DNA of 23,397 nucleotides from IMG/VR virus record IMGVR_UViG_3300020451_000676, positions 1 through 23,397 of that record; one strand, 5' to 3'. Origin of the DNA: a virus. Numbering within the stretch: the first letter of the stretch is position 1; every line of letters begins with the position of its first letter. Below the pieces are notes generated by a model that made no database searches, was not told the DNA's origin, and worked only from the letters and a program-made list of their open reading frames with translations. Position numbers and translations under genes: made by a program. Positions 15,896-22,825 of the stretch are shown in pieces.

Positions 15896-16269
15896 GATAT
15901 TGTATAGATATTGACGGAACTATCTGCACACCTGGTGAGGGGTGTGGTACTTGTCAGTATGAAAATGCTACTCCTAAGAAGGATAGGATAGAAGTGGTCA
16001 ATAAATTATATGATGATGGACATTACATCATATACTTTACTGCTCGTGCAATGGGTAGGAATAAAGATAAACCTCTTGCAGAGGCAGCAGCAGTAGCAGA
16101 TGACTTGTTAAGACCTCTTACTCAAGCACAATTAAAGATGTGGGGTGCTAAATATCATGAATTACATATGGGCAAACCACATGCAGATATCTTTATAGAT
16201 GATAAAGCTTCTCCTGACCATGTGTTTTTTAAAGATACTCCTACCAAATCAGGTGGGACTTGTTGGTAA
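15892..16269 (+). CDS. Small HAD-superfamily phosphatase
   Basis: This 125-residue protein has the HAD motifs in order: DIDGT (Asp6, Asp8), FTAR (Thr50), GKPHAD (Lys95) and IDDKA (Asp103, Asp104). Its size, and the C-T-P-G-E-G-C-G-T-C loop after motif I, fit the small capsule/sugar-pathway HAD phosphatases. Between a kinase, a nucleotidyltransferase and an epimerase of heptose type, a natural role is removal of the 7-phosphate from heptose 1,7-bisphosphate, the GmhB step. GmhB itself is longer and has a different zinc loop, so this would be an analogue rather than a clear orthologue. A general phosphosugar or capsule phosphatase role is the alternative. ATGA overlap with the half carbamoyltransferase. 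Confidence 0.8.
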   Translation: MRYCIDIDGTICTPGEGCGTCQYENATPKKDRIEVVNKLYDDGHYIIYFTARAMGRNKDKPLAEAAAVADDLLRPLTQAQLKMWGAKYHELHMGKPHADIFIDDKASPDHVFFKDTPTKSGGTCW

Positions 16270-16272
16270 CCA

Positions 16273-16632
16273 ATGAATACAGATCAACCAATTAAAATAG
16301 TAAACAAAGGGTGGGGACATGAGAAATGGATTGTCAACACTGAAGAGTATTGTGGTAAATTATTATTTTTTGAGGGTGGTAAGAGATGTTCTTGGCATTA
16401 CCACAAGTTAAAAGATGAGACTTTTTATCTACAGTCTGGTAGGATTCTATTATTCTATGGTAAGACTGATGATTTATCTAAGGCAGAGACTAAGATACTA
16501 GAACCTGGAGATACTTTTCATATATTTCGTGGACTAAGACACCAGATGATTGCTATGGAGCACTCTGAATTGTTTGAGTTCTCCACACAGCATTTTGATA
16601 CGGATAGTTATAGAATAATGGTAGGTGATTAG
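16273..16632 (+). CDS. Cupin-fold protein, sugar-isomerase/epimerase-like
   Basis: This 119-residue single cupin has the metal-binding set HxH (WHYH, His42 and His44), Glu49, Gly56, then LEPGDTFHIFRGLRHQM with His90. The opening GWGHEKWIVNTEEYCGKLLFF resembles the cupin domains of type II mannose-6-phosphate isomerase/ManC and of D-lyxose-type isomerases. In this operon it could isomerise a phosphosugar. The GmhA step (sedoheptulose 7-phosphate to heptose 7-phosphate) is the only heptose step without a recognised enzyme here, but linking it to this cupin is speculation. It starts 3 bases after the HAD stop and ends directly against the next ATG, so it belongs to the same operon. Confidence 0.75.
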   Translation: MNTDQPIKIVNKGWGHEKWIVNTEEYCGKLLFFEGGKRCSWHYHKLKDETFYLQSGRILLFYGKTDDLSKAETKILEPGDTFHIFRGLRHQMIAMEHSELFEFSTQHFDTDSYRIMVGD

Positions 16633-17244
16633 ATGAACCTCGTAGATTGCATTGCTGAGTATGACAATATTCTCAGTGATGAGATGTGTGATGTCATGAT
16701 TGATTGGTTCAATGCTAATGAAGAATTACAAGATGATGGTGCTATTGGAACTATAGAGGGGGAAGGTGTAGTTAATAATAAGATAAAAAAATCAAGACAA
16801 AGTTATCCTCATCCAGAAGATTCAATATCTGATTTAATGACTGAGGTAATTAAAAAGACTTACAGAGAATACAAGAAGGATCATTTTGTACCAGAAGATT
16901 CATCTATGATAGCGGTAAGAGATTATTCTATTAGAGTTTATGATAAAAATGACGGACACTTCTTACGTCATATGGATCAAGCAGGTGTTGCAAGTAGACT
17001 CTTTGCTATTATAATGTACCTTAATACAGTTGATCAGGGTGGTGAGACTGAGTTCTCAGATCATAATATTAAAATTAAACCAGAGAAGGGTAAGGTATTA
17101 ATATTTCCATGCAATTTTATGTTCTATCATCAAGGTAACACACCTATCTCTGGGGATAAATGGATTGCTACTGCTTTTATTAACCTTGTAATTCCTACTG
17201 CTACTAATACTCCTAAGAAGGAACCAGTTAAGATAAGTTATTAA
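16633..17244 (+). CDS. Prolyl 4-hydroxylase-like 2OG-Fe(II) oxygenase (fourth of four)
   Basis: This 203-residue protein is the closest of the four to prolyl 4-hydroxylases. It shows IRVYDKNDGHFLRHMDQ with HxD at His113/Asp115, then FAIIMYLNTVDQGGETEF (124-141, the YLN...GGET.F core), IKPEKGKVLIFPCNFMFYHQGNTPISGDKWIATAFI with His166, and Lys176 as the 2-oxoglutarate ligand. T4-like cyanophages often carry such genes. Substrates could be a protein side chain, for instance in the fibre proteins, or a sugar/metabolite made by the operon. TAG-ATG abutment links it to the cupin gene. Its last 17 bases overlap the end of hldD on the opposite strand. Confidence 0.88.
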   Translation: MNLVDCIAEYDNILSDEMCDVMIDWFNANEELQDDGAIGTIEGEGVVNNKIKKSRQSYPHPEDSISDLMTEVIKKTYREYKKDHFVPEDSSMIAVRDYSIRVYDKNDGHFLRHMDQAGVASRLFAIIMYLNTVDQGGETEFSDHNIKIKPEKGKVLIFPCNFMFYHQGNTPISGDKWIATAFINLVIPTATNTPKKEPVKISY

Positions 17245-18019
17245 TATATTCTTCAACAGTAGTAAAATTATAATTACCCCACTCTTTTTTAGCACGAGTA
17301 TATTTTTGATACTTTCCTTCTAGATGTTTTGGGAATGGGATATATTCTATCTCTGCATTATATTTCTTAGCAATTATTTCTCCAACTTTTTGGAAGCTAA
17401 TAGGATTACTTGTTCCTAGATCATAGATTCCAGATGGTTTATCATTGTTTAAGACGTGATGTATGATGTCTTTCACACAAATAAAATCTCTAATAAAATT
17501 CTCAGATCCTTCAAACAGTTTTAGTTTACCTGTCTCTTTAACTTGTTCTGTAAATGTTTGTATCGGACTTGCTTGATTACCTTTATGGTCTTCACCTTGC
17601 CCATATACATTGAAGTATCTAAACCCCTGAACTAATTTAAACTCATCTATATGATCTTGAACCCAGTAGTCTGTGATTACTTTGGTTATTGCGTAGTAGT
17701 TGAGTGGATTGATTACGTTAAGACTCTTACCATACACTGATGCAGAGGATGCATACTTGACTGGTATCTTATATTTGATTGCGTTGTTTAATAACCACTC
17801 TGTAAATGCAACGTTTGTGTTGATGAGTAATTCAAGATCTGTACAGGTTGTAGAAGAGATAGCACCTTGATGTATTATTAGTGTTACTTTCTCCCATTCA
17901 GTAAATTTTTTAATAAAGTCTTGACAATTATCCTTCTCAACTTCTATTACTTCTTCATTCCTTAATGCTTTGAGGAAGTTTTGTCCAATGAATCCTTTTG
18001 AACCTGTAAGTATTATCAT
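17228..18019 (-). CDS. hldD: ADP-L-glycero-D-manno-heptose 6-epimerase
   Basis: This 263-residue short-chain dehydrogenase/epimerase converts ADP-D-glycero- to ADP-L-glycero-beta-D-manno-heptose. The NAD(P) motif is GSKGFIG (6-12), SSASVYG (91-97) precedes the catalytic YAITK (Tyr109, Lys113), and the C-terminal half has several blocks specific to HldD/RfaD: GFRYFNVYG...HKG..AS (132-151), KLFEGSENFIRDF (167-179), SGIYDLGT, SFQKVGEI and IEYIPFPKHLEGKYQ. These match E. coli HldD as I recall it far better than other epimerases. It is about 45 residues shorter than E. coli HldD, mostly in the N-terminal half. AAAAGAAG lies just before the ATG at 18019. It is convergent with, and overlaps, the oxygenase gene at 16633-17244, and is the only heptose gene on the minus strand. 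Confidence 0.9.
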   Translation of the reverse strand: MIILTGSKGFIGQNFLKALRNEEVIEVEKDNCQDFIKKFTEWEKVTLIIHQGAISSTTCTDLELLINTNVAFTEWLLNNAIKYKIPVKYASSASVYGKSLNVINPLNYYAITKVITDYWVQDHIDEFKLVQGFRYFNVYGQGEDHKGNQASPIQTFTEQVKETGKLKLFEGSENFIRDFICVKDIIHHVLNNDKPSGIYDLGTSNPISFQKVGEIIAKKYNAEIEYIPFPKHLEGKYQKYTRAKKEWGNYNFTTVEEYINNLS

Positions 18020-18043
18020 CTTCTTTTTGACAATATTCTAACA

Positions 18044-18051
18044 GATAAATA
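18044..18051 (+). promoter_or_regulatory. T4-type late promoter for the second fibre gene
   Basis: GATAAATA matches the NATAAATA late core, 34 bases before the ATG at 18086. It has the same spacing as the GATAAATA at 8040-8047. AGGA at 18074-18077 is the ribosome site. Confidence 0.65.
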
Positions 18052-18085
18052 GTTTTACTGCAAACTATACGATAGGATATAGCCG

Positions 18086-19984
18086 ATGTCATTTGGAAAA
18101 TTAGCAAATGTTAAGCCAGAGACGGCTAAGTTAAATCAATTACTATATACTGCTCCAGCGGATACGTTGACTCAAGGTAAAGTATATGTCACGAACCAAA
18201 CTCCTTCGACGATTTATGTTAGGGTTGGACTCGCCACTGCAGGTGGATTAGATTCTTTTAAAGCGAATGGATATGTAACATTTGATCAGGAAATAAAAGT
18301 CGGAGAGTATTTTGAATCCGATCCTCTTTATTTTGCTGATGGAGATAGTGTAGTCATCAGATCTACAGATACAAGTTCTGCGTTTACATTTATTGGAGAA
18401 GAGAGTCCTAATATAGGTGGTGCAGGATTCCTAGCGCAAGGATTTTCTACTGCAGATAATGGAGCTGATTTACTATTTGAATTCCCAACAGGTAAGAGTT
18501 TTAGGGGTAATTTATTTGTTTGTAACAAGTCTTCTGGTGATAGTAAGGTTCGTGTAGGTCTTGGTACAACTGCGACTGACTATCTAGAATATAATTATGA
18601 GGTAGAGCGTAACTCAACCCATGTTAGGTCTGATATATCAGCAAAACCTGGTGATCAGATGTATGTTCGTGCTGACTCGATTCGTGAGACTGAGCATACT
18701 ATACAAGGTATAACATACAATCCTAATACAGGATTTATGACCATTCAGATCAATGCACATAAATTTGTTGATACTGATAGGGTATATCTTAAAGGTGAGT
18801 CTGTTGTATTAACCTGTGCTAAGGATGATTATCTTACAAAGCATTACTATCCAAGATCGACTGACCCAATCTATAATAAGTGGATTCCCATTTATAATGT
18901 TACAACTAACACGTTTGATATTCAGGTGTTGGATGTTATTCCATCTACTAACGTAACTGATCATAAATTTATATCAGCACATACTAATGGACTGAGAAGG
19001 ACTACTGGTGCTGTAAACTTTGTTCTTAGTGGATATTATGTAGACTATCAACACTTCTACGGTTCTGTTGGTATTGGATCTACATTAACTGCGACCAATG
19101 CTTACATTAAAGAGGGTCTTGGTATTGGTGTTACTTATCCAGGTTCTTATGGACTTAAAGTTATTGGTGACACATCACTTTCTAAGTTAGATATTACTGA
19201 TGACCTTCATGTACAAGGTAATGTACAGACTGTTGGTGTATCTACCTTTGCTGGTACTGTAACCTTCCAAGGTGGTACTGTAAACACTGGTGTTGGTACA
19301 GAGAACGCAGTTGTTCTTGATGCTAACGTTAACTCAAACATTACTCCAGGTGTTGCTAACTCCTTTGACTTAGGTCAAGACTCTAAGAGGTGGAGGTATG
19401 TATATTATGCTGATACACTTAGAGGTAATCAGATTGATTTAAGTAATGGTACTACTGGTATAGCAACTATTGGTGTTGGTTTTGGTGCTACTACAACTCA
19501 AGCAATCATTGGTGCTGCTAACACAGCAGTCATGGCATTTGGTGACATTGGTATTAATGGAGACCTTGTTCTTAAAGGACAGATTGGTATTGGTACAACA
19601 ACTGTAAATCAATTAGCATATGATGCCACTACAGATGAACTACAAGTCTTTAACAAGTCTCTTAATAGAAATGTACCTATACATGGTGTAGATACTAACT
19701 ATTATACTGTAACAAGTAACACTACTGTTACATCTTGGTCAACAGTTATGGTAGATACCCTCGGTGGTACATTTACTGTTACTTTACCAGCATCTCCAGT
19801 ACAAGGAGATAGGATTAGGTTTATAGATTATAAGAAGAACTTTGATACTGCTGCTCTAACGATTGGTAGAAATGGTAAACCAATCATGGGTGATGGTGCA
19901 GATATGACAGTTAATACTGAAGGTGCTGCCTTTGAGTTAATGTTCTGGGACAATACCTCTGGTTGGTGCTTGATGAATGTATAA
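18086..19984 (+). CDS. Second phage fibre/virion structural protein sharing domains with the large fibre
   Basis: This 632-residue protein begins with two related beta domains (about 1-110 and 118-205), each with an RVGL-type strand (YVRVGLATA, KVRVGLGTT) and a phrase on a D-S/D-Q plus V.RS/VRADS turn. Residues about 205-305 are the domain also found at 112-212 of the large fibre (TGFMTIQINAH...LTCAKD...YPRSTDPIYNKWIPI...FDIQVL). Then come fibre-type repeats (GVSTFAGTVTFQGG, NSFDLGQDSKRWRYVYYAD, GATTTQAIIGAAN). The last roughly 75 residues are the same cap as in the large fibre (IGRNGKPIMG, NTEGAAFELMFWDN.SGW). It has its own late promoter. Probably a virion protein acting with the large fibre or sharing its attachment site (inference). 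Confidence 0.8.
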   Translation: MSFGKLANVKPETAKLNQLLYTAPADTLTQGKVYVTNQTPSTIYVRVGLATAGGLDSFKANGYVTFDQEIKVGEYFESDPLYFADGDSVVIRSTDTSSAFTFIGEESPNIGGAGFLAQGFSTADNGADLLFEFPTGKSFRGNLFVCNKSSGDSKVRVGLGTTATDYLEYNYEVERNSTHVRSDISAKPGDQMYVRADSIRETEHTIQGITYNPNTGFMTIQINAHKFVDTDRVYLKGESVVLTCAKDDYLTKHYYPRSTDPIYNKWIPIYNVTTNTFDIQVLDVIPSTNVTDHKFISAHTNGLRRTTGAVNFVLSGYYVDYQHFYGSVGIGSTLTATNAYIKEGLGIGVTYPGSYGLKVIGDTSLSKLDITDDLHVQGNVQTVGVSTFAGTVTFQGGTVNTGVGTENAVVLDANVNSNITPGVANSFDLGQDSKRWRYVYYADTLRGNQIDLSNGTTGIATIGVGFGATTTQAIIGAANTAVMAFGDIGINGDLVLKGQIGIGTTTVNQLAYDATTDELQVFNKSLNRNVPIHGVDTNYYTVTSNTTVTSWSTVMVDTLGGTFTVTLPASPVQGDRIRFIDYKKNFDTAALTIGRNGKPIMGDGADMTVNTEGAAFELMFWDNTSGWCLMNV

Positions 19985-20012
19985 ATGTATTATATAATAC
20001 GAATTATTTTAA

Positions 20013-20258
20013 ATGAATATGAACTTTGCCGTTTACTCTAAAGATGGATGCCCATATTGTGATAAAATAGTACAACTTCTTGAGTTAGGTGACCTCAAGC
20101 ATGTTGTGTATAAATTAGATCAACATTTTGATAAGAAGGCATTCTATCAAGAGTTTGGTGATGGTTCTACCTTCCCACAAGTTGTAGTTGATGGTAAGAA
20201 ACTTGGTGGTTGTGCTTCTGCTGCCAACTATTTACAAGAGAATAAACTTATAGTCTAG
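20013..20258 (+). CDS. Glutaredoxin
   Basis: This 81-residue thiol-disulfide oxidoreductase has the CPYC active site (13-16), the cis-proline TFPQVVVDG motif (53-61) and the glutathione-binding KKLGGC segment (62-67). T4 (NrdC) and cyanophages encode similar glutaredoxins that reduce ribonucleotide reductase or proteins with reactive thiols. A second ATG two codons in (20019) is an equally possible start, and no strong ribosome site is seen. TATAAATG at 19980-19987 is one base off the late promoter core and may drive it. Its stop overlaps the minus-strand bilin reductase by 11 bases. An additional link to folding of the Cys-rich virion proteins is speculative. Confidence 0.92.
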   Translation: MNMNFAVYSKDGCPYCDKIVQLLELGDLKHVVYKLDQHFDKKAFYQEFGDGSTFPQVVVDGKKLGGCASAANYLQENKLIV

Positions 20259-20943
20259 ACATATCAAATAAAAATGTGTTGATATATTTGTCAGCAAATT
20301 GAGAGTTATAATATGTTTTTAGTATTCCATATGCTGGGTCTGTACTTGCTAGGTGATAATCATATCCCTTTTGAGCAATGTGTGCAGGTTGTATAGTGTT
20401 ACAACCAAAACCAATATCTCCCTTGCTGTTATTAATTCTCTTTGATCTTTTTATTTGTTGTAGATATCTAGAAAGATATAAATCTAAAGATTTTAAATAC
20501 TTCTCATAGAAGTCGTTGTTTTCTACTTTGATCCACAACTTCTTTGAGAAGTATTTGTTTAAGTCATACACATTAGATTTATCTTTACCTCTATCTGGTT
20601 GATCTCTTAGGTCTTTGTTGATATAATGATCGATATATTCCTTCCTCATATCAAGTGGATGGAAGTCTATAGTCCCAAAGAATCTTTTACCACCAGCAAT
20701 TACATACTCTGTTCCGAAGACAGGATTATTTAAGTCCCAGTCTGGATATATAACCAAAGATTCTGCAATAAACTTACCTTTTAGGTTTAAGTTACAGAGT
20801 CTAAGTCTTCTTAACTTATCACTCTTCCATGCATATGATTTGATAGTACAACCATTGTCATTTACTTCTGGTTCCAACCATTCAGGAAGATCTATCTCTG
20901 TTAAATCTTTACAGTTTTTAAATAGAATATCTTTTACTTGCAT
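20248..20943 (-). CDS. pebA: Ferredoxin-dependent bilin reductase, PebA-like
   Basis: This 231-residue protein belongs to the family that reduces biliverdin IXalpha with ferredoxin; PebA makes 15,16-dihydrobiliverdin, the precursor of phycoerythrobilin. Landmarks are KSYAWKSDKLRRLRL (35-49, close to the PebA W-W...RR.R pattern), YPDWDLNNPVFG (66-77), TIDFHPL with the conserved Asp93, EYIDHYI (102-108, the PebA-type insertion), YFSKKLWI, then YHLASTDPAYGIL (196-208) with Asp202 and the final YINTFLFD. The spacing and EYIDHYI segment fit PebA better than phage PebS (two-step phycoerythrobilin synthase) or PcyA. The position of PcyA His88 holds Ser62, where PebA and PebS usually have Asn. No pebB or heme oxygenase gene is in the window, so host PebB would have to finish the pathway. 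Confidence 0.75.
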   Translation of the reverse strand: MQVKDILFKNCKDLTEIDLPEWLEPEVNDNGCTIKSYAWKSDKLRRLRLCNLNLKGKFIAESLVIYPDWDLNNPVFGTEYVIAGGKRFFGTIDFHPLDMRKEYIDHYINKDLRDQPDRGKDKSNVYDLNKYFSKKLWIKVENNDFYEKYLKSLDLYLSRYLQQIKRSKRINNSKGDIGFGCNTIQPAHIAQKGYDYHLASTDPAYGILKTYYNSQFADKYINTFLFDMSRL

Positions 20944-20981
20944 TACAAGATTAATACTTCATCAACTATATCATATTTAGT

Positions 20982-22589
20982 ATGAAAATTCTAACCTTAT
21001 TTTCAGGACACGAAGCTTCTGCTTGCGTTCTAGAAGATGGTGTTATTAAAAATTATTATAAAGAAGAGAGATATTCTAAGAAAAAACATGCTACAGGTAA
21101 TGATTTTATCTATAATAAAATCTTAAAAGAACAACGTGATATTGATTATGCTTTGATATCTACTAATTTATCTGATGAAGATGATAAAATAAAGAGGTCT
21201 ATATTAAGGAGTTATAATCCAAACATTACATACATGACAGGAGGTGCATCTCAACATCATATATTCCATGCGTCTCTTTCATTTTATAACAGTGGGTTTG
21301 ATAAAGCATTATGTTTTGTATGTGATGCTTCTGGTGGGTTGATAAATGGATATGATGAAGTATATGAAGGAGAGTCTATTTACATTGCAGAGTATCCGTA
21401 TAGTTTTAAACCATTAATTAAAAATTACTGGAGTGCTGAAGATAAAGTACAGTCTATAACAAGAGAGAAGGATGGTTGTACATATAATATACACAATGTG
21501 TTTGGAACCTATCCAGGTATAGGTAATCTCTATAATACTGCTGCAATTATTATGGGACAGACTATTAATGATTGTGGTAAAGCAATGGGTTTGTCATCAT
21601 ATGGTAGTGCTGATGATAAGTTTGGTAATTTATTTTCAAATGGAGTATTGGATCGTGTTGAGAAATATTTTTGGAAGTATCCAGATCTTATAAGGGTATT
21701 AAGAGGTGCTGATATTGACTTTGATCTGACTATAACAAAGGAAAATTATAAACCTTTTGCAGATTATTGTTATGAAGTTCAGAAGCAATGCCAAGAGAGG
21801 GTCTGTAAATTTATTGGAGATGCTATAGAGAAGACTGGTATAAAGAAGGTGTGTATTAGTGGTGGATTTGGTATGAATATAGTTACTAATTATAAATTGA
21901 TTAAACAATTCCCTGATGTTCAATTTTATTTTGAACCTTTATGTGATGATGGTGGCAACTCTATAGGTGCTGCCATGTATTTACACAGGAAACTGACTCA
22001 AGATATGAATATTAAACCTATAACTACTACAGCATATCATGGAGATCTTCATGATGTTAGTAAGTATGTGGGTAAGACTGTGGATCTCAAGGGTATTGCT
22101 AGTCTGTTATATAATAATAAGTCTGTTGCAATCTTTAAGGGGTATGCAGAGGCAGGTCAACGTGCATTAGGTAATAGATCTATTTTATTCAATGCTCTGA
22201 ATCCTGATGCTAGAGACATTGTAAATAGAATTAAGAAGAGAGAATGGTATAGACCATTCGCTGCTATAGTATTAGAAGAGGATGCTCATCTATATTTTGA
22301 TGATGTTATACCTAATCCATACATGACAGTGTGCTTCCCAGTCAGGACAGATCTCATATCAGGTGTTACTCATATTGATAACACATGTAGGATACAAACA
22401 GTAAGCACTGGACATCTTTATGATCTCTTGCTAGAATTTAAACGACTAAGTGGTCATGGTATCTTACTCAACACCAGTTTTAATCTTGCTGGCGAACCAT
22501 TAGTTGAGACTCCTGAAGATGCACTTAAAACATTGAGTTCATCTACACTAAACCATCTTTGGTTCTATGATACCGAGCAGTTACTATGA
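20982..22589 (+). CDS. O-carbamoyltransferase, NodU/CmcH/TobZ family, full length (third copy)
   Basis: This 535-residue protein is a second complete carbamoyltransferase, distant from the one at 9261. The Kae1-like domain shows FSGHEASA (7-14), KEERYSKKKHATGN (27-40), HHIFH (92-96), CDASGG (114-119), GKAMGLSSYG, SGGFGMNIVTNY and EPLCDDGGNSIGAA. The YrdC-like domain has AEAGQRALGNRSIL (about 388-401), REWYRPFA, HIDNTCRIQTV and LNTSFNLAGEPLVET. The family AGPRALGNR motif reads AGQRALGNR here, the only obvious change in a core motif. It lies outside the main sugar operon, divergent from pebA with 38 bases between, and overlaps the next small gene by ATGA. Acceptor unknown; different substrates for the two full copies are likely. 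Confidence 0.9.
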   Translation: MKILTLFSGHEASACVLEDGVIKNYYKEERYSKKKHATGNDFIYNKILKEQRDIDYALISTNLSDEDDKIKRSILRSYNPNITYMTGGASQHHIFHASLSFYNSGFDKALCFVCDASGGLINGYDEVYEGESIYIAEYPYSFKPLIKNYWSAEDKVQSITREKDGCTYNIHNVFGTYPGIGNLYNTAAIIMGQTINDCGKAMGLSSYGSADDKFGNLFSNGVLDRVEKYFWKYPDLIRVLRGADIDFDLTITKENYKPFADYCYEVQKQCQERVCKFIGDAIEKTGIKKVCISGGFGMNIVTNYKLIKQFPDVQFYFEPLCDDGGNSIGAAMYLHRKLTQDMNIKPITTTAYHGDLHDVSKYVGKTVDLKGIASLLYNNKSVAIFKGYAEAGQRALGNRSILFNALNPDARDIVNRIKKREWYRPFAAIVLEEDAHLYFDDVIPNPYMTVCFPVRTDLISGVTHIDNTCRIQTVSTGHLYDLLLEFKRLSGHGILLNTSFNLAGEPLVETPEDALKTLSSSTLNHLWFYDTEQLL

Positions 22590-22807
22590 CAGAAGATAAA
22601 AATGGAGAAGAAAACTCTCTAAATAAAACTAAGGATGAATCCCTTCAAATTAATAAGGGGTTTGAATTAATGTTACGCCATCGTAACGGGAGGAGAAAGA
22701 AACTACGCCCAAAAACATTTCATATAATGTTTGGTAAAGTTATCTCTCTCTTTAAGCGAGAGATACGATTTCAATTTGAGTTATCAATTGACATTAAAAA
22801 ACAGTAA
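22586..22807 (+). CDS. Small basic phage protein of unknown function
   Basis: This 73-residue protein is not recognised. It has a charged Glu/Asn/Lys-rich start, a basic middle (LRHRNGRRKKLRPK, about 30-43) and a hydrophobic/basic C-terminus (FGKVISLFKREIRFQFELSID). ATGA overlap with the carbamoyltransferase stop supports it as a real, translationally coupled gene. A basic character of this kind could mean nucleic acid binding, but nothing proves it. An 8-bp inverted repeat (22741-22748 with 22758-22765) lies in the coding sequence without a T-run. Confidence 0.6.
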   Translation: MTEDKNGEENSLNKTKDESLQINKGFELMLRHRNGRRKKLRPKTFHIMFGKVISLFKREIRFQFELSIDIKKQ

Positions 22808-22825
22808 ATCTTGCGGAGAAGTATC

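Noticed and set aside
18035-18063. Possible sigma70-like promoter for hldD on the minus strand (TAGAAT at 18035-18040 and TTGCAG at 18058-18063 with 17-base spacing).
   Set aside because: The -10 is one base off consensus but the -35 matches poorly, and AT-rich sequence gives such hits often. Kept only as a weak possibility.
22741-22765. 8-bp hairpin TATCTCTC...GAGAGATA as a terminator.
   Set aside because: It lies inside the coding frame of the small basic gene and has no T-run after it; it may be chance.
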